A stretch of DNA of 64,000 nucleotides from positions 62,001 through 126,000 of the forward strand of contig JAJZPR010000004.1 in assembly GCA_021847835.1 (NCBI GenBank), read 5' to 3'. Source of the DNA: Pseudomonadota bacterium. Lineage in GTDB: Bacteria > Pseudomonadota > Gammaproteobacteria > Burkholderiales > Thiobacillaceae. This document shows positions 6,642 to 16,497 of this stretch, piece by piece. The stretch's first letter is position 1. Each line of letters begins with the position of its first letter. A program made the translations under genes and the position numbers. Below the pieces are notes generated by a model. The model made no database searches, was not told the DNA's origin, and was given only the letters and a program-made list of their open reading frames with translations.

Positions 6642-9131
6642 CTATTGAGGAAGTCCTTGGTCTGCCGCCGCCGAATAATGTGGCGTGGAAGCCAGCCACG
6701 CCATGAACTCCTCTGCCGGCATGGGCCTGCCGAAGTGGTAGCCTTGCGCCAGGCTGCAACCATGGCCGCGCAGCAGCCTGGCCTGCTCGGCGCTTTCCAC
6801 CCCCTCGGCAACCACTTCGAGTCCGAGCTTCCTGGCCAGGAAAATACCGGCCTCGACGATGGCCGCGTCCTTGGGGTCCGTGGTGAGTCCCCTGACAAAC
6901 CCCTGATCGATTTTCAACGTATCCAGCGGGAAGTTTTTCAGATATGCCAGAGACGAGTAGCCTGTGCCGAAGTCATCGAGGGCGATGCGCACCCCCAGGC
7001 TTTGGAAAGCCCGCAGGGTTTCGGCCGCCTGGATCGGATCCCGCATGATGATGTTTTCCGTGATCTCCAGTTCCAGCATCTGCGGCGGTACTTCCTCGTT
7101 TCTGATCGTGGCCAGGACCTTGTTGACCAGTTCGGCATCGTTGAACTGCACCGCGGAGACATTGACGCAGATCCGGAGCCGCCCCAGGCCGGCGTCACGG
7201 AGCTTTCGGTGCATGCGGCACGCTTCGCGCAGCACCCACTCGCCCGCCGGAATGATCAGGCCGGTATTCTCCAGAATCGGGATGAAATCCGCTGGCCCAA
7301 TAAGCCCGCGCGAGGGATGATGCCAGCGGATCAGGGCCTCCGCACCGCTGATGCGCCCGCTTTCCATATCGAGCTGCGGCTGATAGTACAGGCAAAGCGC
7401 CTCATGCTCGACCGCGTGGCGCAACTCCGCCTCCAGGGCAAGCAATTCATGGCTGCGGGCATTCATGTCGGGCGCATAAAAGCGATATTGATTGGAGCCT
7501 GCCGCCTTGGCGGCGTACATGGCCGTATCGGCGTGCCGCAGCAGTTCTCCCACCCCGCTACCGTCATGCGGATAGCATGCGATGCCCATGCTGAATGTGG
7601 CATAGATCTCCTGTCCTTCGACCAGCACGGGTCCGTCGAATGCCGCACGGATCTTTTTCAGGACGATCAGGACATCCTCTACTTTGGCGAGGTCGGCAAC
7701 CATAATGGCGAACTCGTCACCCCCATGCCGGGCCACGATGTCGGTAGACCGCAGACAACCGGACAGCCGCTGTGCAACATGCTGCAGCAACTGGTCGCCG
7801 GCGGCATGCCCCAGGCTGTCGTTGACGCGCTTGAAGTTGTCCATGTCCAGGAACAGGACCGCCACATAACGGCCATGGCGCTGCGCATGATCCAGGGCGC
7901 TGCCGAAGCGGTCGAGCAGGAATAGCCGGTTCGGCAGATTGGTCAGCTGGTCGTGCGTGGCACGATGGTGCAGTTCCGCCTCGAAGCGTTTTCTCTCCGA
8001 GAGATCACGGCCAATGGTCGACAGGTATTCGATTCTGCCCTCGGCGTCGTGGTGCGCCAGCACCACCTGGGACAGCGGCATCTCCGTGCCATTGGCCATG
8101 GGCAGGAGGATTTCTCCCGACCAGGCCCCATCGCGCTCCACCGCGGGAAAAATATGGTCCTCGAACTGCCGGACGATGGATTCCGGAAAGATGTCGCGCA
8201 GCGTATGGCGCTCGACATTTTCCTCGTCCCGCAGACCGAGCAGCTTCCGCCCGGCACCATTCACATAGCGCAGGCGTCCGTCGGGCTCCAGAATGGCGAC
8301 CAGATCGGGGGTGGCCTCCAGTATGGCCGCCAGGCGGGCACGCGCCTCCTCGGCCTTGATGCGCGGCGTGACATCCCTGCCAGTCGAGACGAAATGGGTG
8401 ATGCGCCCCTGTTCGTTCTTCAACGGCGCAATCACCTTCTCTTCGTAGAAGAGCCCGCCGTCCTTGCGCCGGTTAACTATGGTGCCCCGGAAAATTTCCC
8501 CGCGCTTTACGGTTTCCCATAAGCGCTTGTAATAATCGGCGCCGTGGTTGCCCGAGCGCAGCAGGGCAGGAGTGCGACCCAGGACCTCGTCGCTGCGGTA
8601 GCCGGTGAGTCCTTCGAAGGCCGGGTTGACGTATTCGATACGTCCCTCCGGATCGGTAATGAATACGCTGTCTATCGCCTGTTCCACCACCAGCGAGAGC
8701 TTGCGCAGGGTCTCCTGGGTCTCGCGGCGTTCCCGGCGCAGCACGACTTCGCGCAATTCGCGTTCGATGACGTGCGGCAGGCGCGTCAGCTGCCCCTTGA
8801 TGACATAGTCCTGGGCGCCGGCCTTCATCGCCTCGACTGCGACTTCCTCGCCGATGGTGCCGGAAACAAAAATGAAGGGGGTGTCGGGTTTGTGTTCACG
8901 CAGCACCTGCAGGGCACGCTCGCCGCTGAAAGCCGGCATGGAATAATCCGAGCACACGATATCCCAATGCTGCCGCATGGCCTCGCGCATGTCACGCTCG
9001 TTGTCAACCAGCCGGCTGTCGATCTCCATGCCGGCGGAGCGAATGAAGTCCACCAGCAACAGGGCATCGTCCTCGACGTCTTCTACGATCAGAAGACGGA
9101 GCGGCTTGCGCTTGTTGTCTTCCTGAGCCAC
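6642..9131 (-). CDS. response regulator with PAS, GGDEF and EAL domains
   Basis: 829 residues, GTG start with GAGG about 10 bp upstream. Order: receiver (residues 10-130, with phospho-acceptor Asp in VCSDYSMPAF), two PAS domains (about 140-265 and 275-395), GGDEF (about 410-570, intact HGGDEF) and EAL (about 580-820, EALIRWHHPS and DDFGTGYSSL). It could make or degrade cyclic di-GMP; the intact signatures give no reason to call either half dead. It lies 22 bp downstream of a CheY-like regulator and is probably co-transcribed with it and the kinase. Confidence 0.9.
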   Translation of the reverse strand: MAQEDNKRKPLRLLIVEDVEDDALLLVDFIRSAGMEIDSRLVDNERDMREAMRQHWDIVCSDYSMPAFSGERALQVLREHKPDTPFIFVSGTIGEEVAVEAMKAGAQDYVIKGQLTRLPHVIERELREVVLRRERRETQETLRKLSLVVEQAIDSVFITDPEGRIEYVNPAFEGLTGYRSDEVLGRTPALLRSGNHGADYYKRLWETVKRGEIFRGTIVNRRKDGGLFYEEKVIAPLKNEQGRITHFVSTGRDVTPRIKAEEARARLAAILEATPDLVAILEPDGRLRYVNGAGRKLLGLRDEENVERHTLRDIFPESIVRQFEDHIFPAVERDGAWSGEILLPMANGTEMPLSQVVLAHHDAEGRIEYLSTIGRDLSERKRFEAELHHRATHDQLTNLPNRLFLLDRFGSALDHAQRHGRYVAVLFLDMDNFKRVNDSLGHAAGDQLLQHVAQRLSGCLRSTDIVARHGGDEFAIMVADLAKVEDVLIVLKKIRAAFDGPVLVEGQEIYATFSMGIACYPHDGSGVGELLRHADTAMYAAKAAGSNQYRFYAPDMNARSHELLALEAELRHAVEHEALCLYYQPQLDMESGRISGAEALIRWHHPSRGLIGPADFIPILENTGLIIPAGEWVLREACRMHRKLRDAGLGRLRICVNVSAVQFNDAELVNKVLATIRNEEVPPQMLELEITENIIMRDPIQAAETLRAFQSLGVRIALDDFGTGYSSLAYLKNFPLDTLKIDQGFVRGLTTDPKDAAIVEAGIFLARKLGLEVVAEGVESAEQARLLRGHGCSLAQGYHFGRPMPAEEFMAWLASTPHYSAAADQGLPQ

Positions 9132-9153
9132 CCGGCCACCTCGCTGTGTCTTG

Positions 9154-9591
9154 TCAACAAGGCGGCGCCTCGTTCAACAATAGCCAGTATAGACCCAGCT
9201 GTCCCGCCGCCTTGACGAATTCATCGAAATCGACCGGCTTGCGCACATAACTGTTGGCGCCCAGGGTATAGCCCTTGAGGCGATCCTCATCCTCGTTGGA
9301 AGAGGTCAGAATGACCACCGGCGTCATCCGCGTACGGGGGTCTTCACGGATGCGGCGCAGCACATCCAGGCCGTCGATCTTGGGCAGCTTCAGGTCCAAG
9401 AGGACGACGGCGGGCAGCTCCGTCACCTTCCGCCCCGCCCAGGCCCCTTCGCCGAACATGTAGTCGAGGGCCTCCACGCCGTTGCGCGCCACGACGACCT
9501 TGTTGCCGACCCGGTTGGCCTCCAGGGCATCCAGGGTCAGCGCCTCGTCATCCGGGTTGTCCTCGACCAGCAGAATCACTTTGTCGTTCAT
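9154..9591 (-). CDS. single-domain CheY-like response regulator (Rcp1 type)
   Basis: 145 residues from ATG with RBS GGAGGGTTC. It is a lone receiver domain: acidic pocket ILLVEDNPDDEAL, phospho-Asp in VVLLDLKLPKIDG, conserved Thr in VVILTSSN, and Lys in VRKPVDF. The start overlaps the stop of the upstream histidine kinase (ATGA), a pairing typical of phytochrome-type kinase/Rcp1 partners. With no output domain it probably relays phosphate or signal to the downstream GGDEF/EAL protein. Confidence 0.9.
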   Translation of the reverse strand: MNDKVILLVEDNPDDEALTLDALEANRVGNKVVVARNGVEALDYMFGEGAWAGRKVTELPAVVLLDLKLPKIDGLDVLRRIREDPRTRMTPVVILTSSNEDEDRLKGYTLGANSYVRKPVDFDEFVKAAGQLGLYWLLLNEAPPC

Positions 9592-12158
9592 GAACCCTCC
9601 CATCGCCCCAAGGTGAAATAAAAGGTCGCGCCCTTTCCGACCTCACTCTCGGCCCAGATACGGCCGCCATGTTTGTGAATCACCCGCTGTACCGTGGCCA
9701 GGCCGATGCCGGTACCAGGAAATTCCTGGGTGTCGTGCAGGCGCTGAAAAGCGCCGAACAGCTTGTCGGTGTAGGCCATGTTGAAGCCAGCGCCGTTATC
9801 GCGGACGAAATAGACGGGCTCGTCACCATCGGTCTTGCTCCCCACCTCGATGACGGCATCGGGGCGCCGGCTGGTGAATTTCCAGGCGTTGCCGAGCAGA
9901 TTGTCCATGGCAACCCGCAGCAGCCGGGCATCGCCATGGACGATCAGTTCATCGGGAACGGAGAACGCCACCGTCCGCGCAGGCTCCTGCTGCCGTAAGG
10001 GCGCCATGATTTCACTGGCGATCCGGGACAGGTCGACCGGCTCGCCATGGACTTCGGTGCGGCTGATGCGCGCCAGCTTGAGCAGGTCGTCGATCAATGC
10101 CGCCATGCGTTGTGCGGCGGCGCGTATCCGATCGAGACGGTCCTTGCCCCTGTCGTCCAGCTGCGCCGAATAATCCGTCAGCAGGGTCCGGCTGAAGCCG
10201 TCCATGGCGCGCAGCGGCGCGCGCAAATCGTGCGAGACTGAATAACTGAATGCCTCGAGTTCACGATTGATGGATTCCAGCTCTATCGCGCGCGCCTGCA
10301 ATTGCGCATTCAGTTTCCGTATGCGCCGCTCGCTCTCCTTGCGCTCGCCGATGTCCTCCACGATGCCATCGAAATAGACCTGCCCGTTTTCGTCACGCTT
10401 CATGACCGCGGTAATTGCAGCGTCGAATTCACGGCCTTTCAGGGTCTTCAGCCGCATCTCTTTGGCGTCGACTCGATCCTGCCCCGGGCCGAGGGCGCGG
10501 AACATCCTGTCATCCTCAGGATTGCAATACAGCTGGCGCACCGGCTCGCTGAAAAACTGTTCCGCGGAGTCGGCCTCGAACATGCTCACCATGGCCGGAT
10601 TGACTTCGAGAAAACGGCCCTCTCCCTCCGGGGTATAGCGGTATACGCCCACCGGCAGGTTGGCGATCAACTCCTGATAGCGCTTTTGCGCCTGCAGCCG
10701 CATCGTCTCGGCGCGTTTGCGCTCGGTGATGTCGCGGATGATGCTGGTGACCAGAACACCCTGGTCGGTCTCCAGCGGGCTGAGGCTGATCTCGACCGGG
10801 AACTCGCTGCCATCCTTCCGCAGGCCCTGCAATTCCGCCCTTTCTCCCATGGGACGGGTCACGGGTCTGGCAAGGTAGCGGTCGCGATCCGCGACATGGG
10901 GCTTGCGCAGCCTTTCCGGCATCAGCACCTCGATGGGCTGCCCGATCAGTTCGGTGCGGCCGTAGCCGAAGCGCTTTTCGACCTGGGCATTGGTCAGGGC
11001 GATGCGCCCCGTCTGATCGACGATGACGATCGGGTCGGGCGCCGAATCAAGCAGGCCCCGGAAACGGGCCTCGCTGGCACGTGTCCTGGCCGCCTCTTGC
11101 CGGCGGCGCTCGCTGTAGTGGGCGAGCGCCGCGCTCAGCATGGCCAGCAGGATGGCCAGCACCAGGAAGGTGATGATCAGGTTGCGGGCATGGCCGCCAA
11201 CCCTGTCGGCGAGCAGGGCGGCGGGCTGGTGGCTGATTATCGTCCAATGCCTGTCACCGGCCTGCGGCATGACGCGGGCATGGGTGAAGAGCCCCTGCGC
11301 CGAGGTGAACTGGCCGGATTGCGGCGCCCCGCGCAGGGCCGCCCAGGCATCGGGAAAGTACTGTTCGAAGCGCATCTGTGCGCGCTCCGGGTACATGAAG
11401 CCCCATTCCGCCCCCGGATTCGGGCCCAGCAGCCAGTAGCCTTCGGCATTGAGCAGCCAGAGCTGGCCGTCCTCGGCGGAGGAGAGGCCCCGCAACTGCC
11501 CGAGCAGGCGTTGCCCAAGATAGTTCAGGACGATGATGCCGCGCTTGCGCCCCTGGGCATCGAATACCGCGGCGCCCAATCGAATCATCGGCTTGGGCGG
11601 CTGTTCGATCTTGCCGTGTTCGACATTGAGATCGAATGGCGAGATATAGAGCTGATTGCGGTCGAGCGCGAAGGTTTCGCGCACATAGTAGCGTTCATCC
11701 TTGTCCTGGAGTTCGTCCTTGGGCACGGCGCGGAACCCGTCATCCTGGCGATTGATGCGTATCAGCTCGCGCCCGTGCGGGCCGATAAACCGGACCTGAT
11801 CATAAAGGTTCCTGTGGCGGGCGAAGGCGAGCAGGCCCTGGGTCAGCCGCGCTTCTGACTCGTGCGTAGCCTGATCGAGCCACTGCTGCAAGGCCGCGTG
11901 TTCCGCCAAGAACAAGGCGTCCCCCTGCAACAGTCCCAATTCGGAACGGATGGTGCGTTCGGCCAGCTGGATGGAGTGGCGGCCGCCGCTCTTGGCGATA
12001 GCCGTGATCGATTCGACCTGGCTGCGGTGCAGCAACCAGAGGACCAGTGCAAGCAGCGCCAGGAGCGGAAGCCAGAACAGCAGCATGCGCCCTGCAAAGC
12101 CCAGGTCTCCCTTCTTGTCCGAGCTAGACGACATCAAGCCCCCGCCTTTCTGGGACAT
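9588..12158 (-). CDS. membrane PAS-PAS sensor histidine kinase
   Basis: About 856 residues. Start uncertain: an ATG at 12158, another at 12134 and a TTG at 12170 are all possible. Two membrane helices (about residues 25-45 and 320-345) bracket a periplasmic sensor domain of about 270 residues. Two PAS domains follow, then HisKA (SVSHDLRAPLRAMDGF, phospho-His) and HATPase_c (NLLGNAWKF N box, DNGAGFNM, GTGIGLATV). The H-box sequence resembles phytochrome-type kinases. The ligand is unknown. First of three linked signalling genes. Confidence 0.9.
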   Translation of the reverse strand: MSQKGGGLMSSSSDKKGDLGFAGRMLLFWLPLLALLALVLWLLHRSQVESITAIAKSGGRHSIQLAERTIRSELGLLQGDALFLAEHAALQQWLDQATHESEARLTQGLLAFARHRNLYDQVRFIGPHGRELIRINRQDDGFRAVPKDELQDKDERYYVRETFALDRNQLYISPFDLNVEHGKIEQPPKPMIRLGAAVFDAQGRKRGIIVLNYLGQRLLGQLRGLSSAEDGQLWLLNAEGYWLLGPNPGAEWGFMYPERAQMRFEQYFPDAWAALRGAPQSGQFTSAQGLFTHARVMPQAGDRHWTIISHQPAALLADRVGGHARNLIITFLVLAILLAMLSAALAHYSERRRQEAARTRASEARFRGLLDSAPDPIVIVDQTGRIALTNAQVEKRFGYGRTELIGQPIEVLMPERLRKPHVADRDRYLARPVTRPMGERAELQGLRKDGSEFPVEISLSPLETDQGVLVTSIIRDITERKRAETMRLQAQKRYQELIANLPVGVYRYTPEGEGRFLEVNPAMVSMFEADSAEQFFSEPVRQLYCNPEDDRMFRALGPGQDRVDAKEMRLKTLKGREFDAAITAVMKRDENGQVYFDGIVEDIGERKESERRIRKLNAQLQARAIELESINRELEAFSYSVSHDLRAPLRAMDGFSRTLLTDYSAQLDDRGKDRLDRIRAAAQRMAALIDDLLKLARISRTEVHGEPVDLSRIASEIMAPLRQQEPARTVAFSVPDELIVHGDARLLRVAMDNLLGNAWKFTSRRPDAVIEVGSKTDGDEPVYFVRDNGAGFNMAYTDKLFGAFQRLHDTQEFPGTGIGLATVQRVIHKHGGRIWAESEVGKGATFYFTLGRWEGS

Positions 12159-12454
12159 TCCGGCTGCCAAGCCCGGGCCCGAGTGAGGAATTTATATTTG
12201 TCTTTCAAATGCGAATGAAGCACATTTCGGTGATGCGCGCAAGCACGGGTTTTCAGGCAGGCAGCGATGGCCTCGCAAAATGCCGCTGCCCGAACCCGGC
12301 CGCTGATGAGCCCGCCGTTGTTTCCGTGATGGGGTTTGTGCCTTTAATGGCACTCCGCGGCCGAATGCCGTGGCCCGGGCCTGGTTTCTCGTTTGGCGTT
12401 TTTGGGCTCGGCGACGGGCACCTTGCCGGCAGCAAGGCTTGTGGGATAGGCCGC
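12159..12454. other. intergenic region between marC and the kinase gene
   Basis: About 296 bp. A 60-codon minus-strand ORF (12253-12435) is proline/serine-rich with no RBS and is probably not a gene. No terminator with a clear T-tract or other motif was seen. Confidence 0.3.
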
Positions 12455-13090
12455 CTAAGCCGTCAGTCCCGGAAACAGCCCGGCCAGCCCGCGCGCGATC
12501 ATCTCGATCGAGATGGCGGCGATGATGAGGCCCATCAGGCGGGTGACGACGTGGATGCCGGTCTTGCCCATGCGCCTGGCGATGGCGGGGGCGGCGCGAA
12601 AGGTAATCCATACCGACAGCGCCACCAGCGATACCGGGATCAGCAGCGCGGCCTGGTGCAGCACGTCGCCGGGCGCCTGCCCGGCGGCAACGATGACGTG
12701 GGTGATGGCGCCGGGCCCGGCCAGCAAGGGCACGCCCAGCGGCACCGCGCCGACCGCTTCCTTTTCCTCGGCTTCCATGGCCTCGTCCGGCGTCTGCTTC
12801 AGGGGACTCACGTGCGCCTGCAGCATGGACAGCGCCAGCATCAGCAGCAGCAGGCCGCCCGCCACCGAAAAGGCCTCGATGCGGATGCCGAAGAATCTCA
12901 GCATGGGGTCGCCCATGAAGGTGAAGGCCACCAGCACCAGCCACACGGTCAGCGCCGATATCCAGGCGGCATGACGGGATTGCGCGCGCGAGAAACCGCG
13001 CGTGGCGAGCAGGAAGATCGGAATCACGCCGACCGGATCGACGATGGCGAAAAGCGTGAGCGCGGCCTGGAAGAGGGCGGCGATGTCCAT
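12455..13090 (-). CDS. MarC-family integral membrane protein
   Basis: 211 residues with six membrane helices. Typical MarC (UPF0056) features: N-terminal LFAIVDPVGVIPIFL, central PLGVPLLAGPGAITHVIV, C-terminal TRLMGLIIAAISIEMIARGL. The family is widespread with no settled function; the old link to multiple antibiotic resistance does not hold generally. It stands alone between metE and the signalling cluster, all on the minus strand. Confidence 0.85.
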   Translation of the reverse strand: MDIAALFQAALTLFAIVDPVGVIPIFLLATRGFSRAQSRHAAWISALTVWLVLVAFTFMGDPMLRFFGIRIEAFSVAGGLLLLMLALSMLQAHVSPLKQTPDEAMEAEEKEAVGAVPLGVPLLAGPGAITHVIVAAGQAPGDVLHQAALLIPVSLVALSVWITFRAAPAIARRMGKTGIHVVTRLMGLIIAAISIEMIARGLAGLFPGLTA

Positions 13091-13169
13091 GCGCGAATCA
13101 TAACCCGGCGGGAGCCGCAGTTGCGGTTCCCGCCGGATCGATGCCGGGCGTGCCCGGGCCGGCGGGCGG

Positions 13170-15479
13170 TCAGGACGCGCTGGCGGACGTCGCGCGCAGT
13201 TGTCTGGCGGCTTCGACCATGTTGCCGAGCGCGGCCAGGGTTTCCGTCCAGCCCCGGGTTTTCAGCCCGCAGTCGGGGTTGACCCAGAGGTTTTCCGGCG
13301 GGATGACGGCCGCGGCCTTCTGCAGCAGCCGCGCCATTTCCTCCGTGCCCGGCACGCGCGGGGAATGGATGTCCCACACGCCCGGGCCGATCTCGTTGGG
13401 GTACTTGAATTCGCCGAAGCCGCGCAGCAGCTCCATGTCCGAGCGGCTGGTCTCGATGGTGATGACGTCGGCGTCCATCGCGGCGATGTCGGGCAGGATG
13501 TCGTTGAACTCCGAGTAGCACATGTGGGTGTGGATCTGGGTCTCGTCGGCCACACCCGAGGCGCTGACGCGGAAGGCGCGCACCGCCCAGGCGAGATAGT
13601 CCTTCCATTGCGCGCGGCGCAGCGGCAGGCCTTCGCGGATCGCGGGCTCGTCGATCTGGATGGCGGGAATGCCCGCGGCCTCCAGCCCGGTCACTTCGTC
13701 GCGGATCGCCAGCGCGATCTGCAGGCAGGTTTCCGATCTGGGCTGGTCGTCGCGCACGAAGGACCATTGCAGGATGGTCACCGGCCCGGTGAGCATGCCC
13801 TTCATGGGCTTGTCCGTCAGCGATTGCGCATAACGCGCCCATTCCACGGTCATCGGGCGCGGACGCGACACGTCGCCGAAAATGATGGGCGGCTTGACGC
13901 AGCGCGAGCCGTAGCTCTGCACCCAGCCATGCTGCGTGAAGGTGAAACCTTCGAGCTGCTCGCCGAAATATTCCACCATGTCGTTGCGCTCGGCCTCGCC
14001 GTGCACCAGCATGTCCAGGCCCAGTTCTTCCTGGATTTTCACGGCGTGGGCGATCTCCTGCTTCATCGCGGCCTCGTAGGCTTGCGCGCTCAGTTCGCCG
14101 CGCTTGAAGGCCGCGCGGGCGGCGCGTATCTCCGGCGTTTGCGGAAACGAGCCGATGGTCGTCGTGGGATAGGCAGGCAGCTTGAAGCGCGCGCGCTGCT
14201 TGGCCTGACGGATGGGGAAGGGAGAATCGCGGCGGTCCGCCCCGGGATCGAGCGAGGCCGCGCGCTGCTTGACCGGCGCACAATGCACCCGCGGGCTGGC
14301 GCGGCGTGCGGCGAGCGCGCGGCGGGCCTCTTCGAGCTTGCCTGCAACCGCGCCTTCGTCTTGTTGCAGCGCGGCCTTGAGCACGACGAGCTCATCCAGC
14401 TTCTGCCGCGCGAACGCCAGCCAGGATTTGAGTTCGGGGTCGAGCGCGGCCTCCAGGTTCAAGTCCAGCGGCACGTGCAAGAGCGAACAGGACGGCGCCA
14501 ATGCCAACTGGCTTCTCTCGGCCAGCGGCTTCAGCACGGCCAGCGCCGCGTCCAGGTCGGCGCGCCAGACGTTGCGGCCGTCGACGATGCCCACGCTGAG
14601 CAGCTTGTGCGCGGGTAGCCAGTCGGCGACTTGCGCGAGCTCCTGCGGCGCGCGCACGGCGTCCACGTGCAGCCCCGCCACCGGCAGCTTGCAGGCCAAA
14701 GACAGGTTTTCCTGCAAGGGGCTGAAGTAGGTGGCGAGCAGGAGCTTCGCGCCGGCGGCATTGAGCCGGTTGTAGGCCGGTTCGAAGGCATTGCGCCAGG
14801 CGTCCGGCAGGTCCAGCCCCAGGATGGGCTCGTCGATCTGCACCCATTCGACGCCCTGTTGCCTGAGGCGGGCGAGGATGTCTCCATACACCGGCAGCAG
14901 TTTCTCCAGCAGCGACAGCCTGTCGAAGTCGGCCACTTTGGATTTGCCCAGATAGAGGAAGGTCAGCGGCCCGACCAGCACGGCCTTGACCGCGTGGCCC
15001 AGCGCCTGCGCTTCCGCCACTTCGCCGAACAGGCGCTCCGAGCCCAGCCTGAATGCGGTGTCCGCATGGAATTCCGGCACCAGGTAGTGGTAATTGGTGT
15101 CGAACCACTTGGTCATTTCCAGCGCCCAGGTGCTGTGCGACCCGCAGCCGCAGCCCGCCTCGTGCGCGCTGATCTGACCGCGCGCCATGGTGAAATGACG
15201 CGTCAGCTCGTCCTCGTTGCCGAAGCCGAAGCGCGCCGGCTCGCAGCCCAAGAGCTGGATGTGGTTGAGCATGTGGTCGTAGAAGGCGAAGTCGCCGACG
15301 GTGACGAGGTCCATCCCGGCATCCTTTTGCGCCTGCCAGTTGCGTGCGCGCAACGCCTTGCCGGTCCGTTCGAGTTCGTCCGCGCCGATTTCGCCGCGCC
15401 AGAATCTTTCCAGCGCGAATTTCAGCTCGCGCGCCTCGCCCATGCGCGGGTAGCCCAGGGTATGTGTCGTGATCATCAT
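13170..15479 (-). CDS. metE: cobalamin-independent methionine synthase
   Basis: 769 residues from the ATG with RBS AGGAGAAGC. The N-terminal half begins [20 protein letters not shown]. The C-terminal catalytic half has the zinc ligands in [10 protein letters not shown] (His and Cys), the later Glu region [12 protein letters not shown] and Cys in [10 protein letters not shown]. It transfers methyl from 5-methyltetrahydropteroyl-triglutamate to homocysteine. Divergent from a LysR regulator of MetR type. Length matches the family (about 750-770). Confidence 0.95.
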   Translation of the reverse strand: MMITTHTLGYPRMGEARELKFALERFWRGEIGADELERTGKALRARNWQAQKDAGMDLVTVGDFAFYDHMLNHIQLLGCEPARFGFGNEDELTRHFTMARGQISAHEAGCGCGSHSTWALEMTKWFDTNYHYLVPEFHADTAFRLGSERLFGEVAEAQALGHAVKAVLVGPLTFLYLGKSKVADFDRLSLLEKLLPVYGDILARLRQQGVEWVQIDEPILGLDLPDAWRNAFEPAYNRLNAAGAKLLLATYFSPLQENLSLACKLPVAGLHVDAVRAPQELAQVADWLPAHKLLSVGIVDGRNVWRADLDAALAVLKPLAERSQLALAPSCSLLHVPLDLNLEAALDPELKSWLAFARQKLDELVVLKAALQQDEGAVAGKLEEARRALAARRASPRVHCAPVKQRAASLDPGADRRDSPFPIRQAKQRARFKLPAYPTTTIGSFPQTPEIRAARAAFKRGELSAQAYEAAMKQEIAHAVKIQEELGLDMLVHGEAERNDMVEYFGEQLEGFTFTQHGWVQSYGSRCVKPPIIFGDVSRPRPMTVEWARYAQSLTDKPMKGMLTGPVTILQWSFVRDDQPRSETCLQIALAIRDEVTGLEAAGIPAIQIDEPAIREGLPLRRAQWKDYLAWAVRAFRVSASGVADETQIHTHMCYSEFNDILPDIAAMDADVITIETSRSDMELLRGFGEFKYPNEIGPGVWDIHSPRVPGTEEMARLLQKAAAVIPPENLWVNPDCGLKTRGWTETLAALGNMVEAARQLRATSASAS

Positions 15480-15523
15480 GCTTCTCCTATTGAGTTGACG
15501 GCATGATGCGACTAAGCTTTGCA

Positions 15524-15545
15524 TGAAACAAACGAATTGTTTTCA
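15524..15545. promoter_or_regulatory. candidate MetR operator
   Basis: An inverted repeat TGAAA-N12-TTTCA lies between divergent metE and metR. The known MetR half-sites are TGAA and TTCA, so the arms fit, although the spacer is longer than the usual five bases. Confidence 0.4.
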
Positions 15546-15578
15546 ATTAAACATGAAAAATATAGATGGTATGAAGAA

Positions 15579-16496
15579 ATGATTGAGCTTCGCCACCTGA
15601 AATTCCTCGCGGCGGTGCGCGAAACCGGCTCGCTCACCGCCGCCGCGGCGCGGGTCAACCTGACCCAGTCCGCCGCCTCGCACATGCTGGCGGCGCTGGA
15701 GCATTATCTGGACGTGCGCCTGGTCGAACGCGGCCGGGGCGGGGCGCGTTTCACCCCGGCGGGCGAGCGCCTGCTGCTGCTGGCCGAGCGCGTGCTGCCG
15801 GAAATGGAAGCCGCGCGCGCGGATTTGAGGCAGCTGTCCAACGAGCCGCCCGCCGAGCTGTTGCGCATCGCGGTGGAATGCCATACCTGCTTCGAGTGGC
15901 TGATGCCGGCGATGGACGCCTACCGCGAGCTGCGCCCCGAGGCGGAGCTGGACCTGGTCGGCGGCTTTCACGCCGAGCCTTTGACCCTGCTGCCGGAGAA
16001 CAGGGCCGACTGCGTGATCGTTTCGGAAAACCGCAAGCAGTCCGGCATCGCCTATTTTCCGCTGTTCCGCTACGAGATGGTGGCGCTGTTGCCGGGCGAC
16101 CATGCGCTGGCGAAACGCAGCTATCTCAATGCCGAGGATTTCGCGCAGCAAACCCTGATCACCTATCCGGTGCCCGACCGCATGCTGGACCTGGTGCGCC
16201 GCGTGCTCAAGCCCGCCGGCATCGATCCGCCGCGCCGCACCGCGGAACTCACCATCGCCATCCTGCAACTGGTGGCTTCGCGCCGGGGGCTGGCCTGCCT
16301 GCCCCACTGGGCGGTGGAAAGCTACATCGAGCGCGGCTACGTGCTGGCCAAGCCCATCGGCAGAAAAGGCCTGTGGGGCGAGCTTTACATGGCCATACGC
16401 AGCCGCGAGAAAAACACGCGCGCAATCTTCGCGCAAACGCTCAGGCAGACCGTGCGCACGGCCCTGCCGGGGATCAAATTGATCGATGCGGATTGA
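15579..16496 (+). CDS. metR: LysR-family methionine regulator, MetR-like
   Basis: 305 residues starting MIELRHLKFLAAVRETGSLT. The N-terminal winged helix (TAAAARVNLTQSAASHMLAALE) is followed by a LysR substrate-binding domain. The Ser-Ala-Ala-Ser-His recognition helix and the divergent placement next to metE identify it as MetR, which activates metE with homocysteine as co-effector. The ATG at 15579 is preceded by GAAGAA; the longer track start is unlikely because it would run over the operator. Confidence 0.85.
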   Translation: MIELRHLKFLAAVRETGSLTAAAARVNLTQSAASHMLAALEHYLDVRLVERGRGGARFTPAGERLLLLAERVLPEMEAARADLRQLSNEPPAELLRIAVECHTCFEWLMPAMDAYRELRPEAELDLVGGFHAEPLTLLPENRADCVIVSENRKQSGIAYFPLFRYEMVALLPGDHALAKRSYLNAEDFAQQTLITYPVPDRMLDLVRRVLKPAGIDPPRRTAELTIAILQLVASRRGLACLPHWAVESYIERGYVLAKPIGRKGLWGELYMAIRSREKNTRAIFAQTLRQTVRTALPGIKLIDAD

Positions 16497-16497
16497 G

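Noticed and set aside
10302-11858. 518-codon ORF antisense to the histidine kinase
   Set aside because: Shadow of a real coding frame on the other strand; no RBS or domain.
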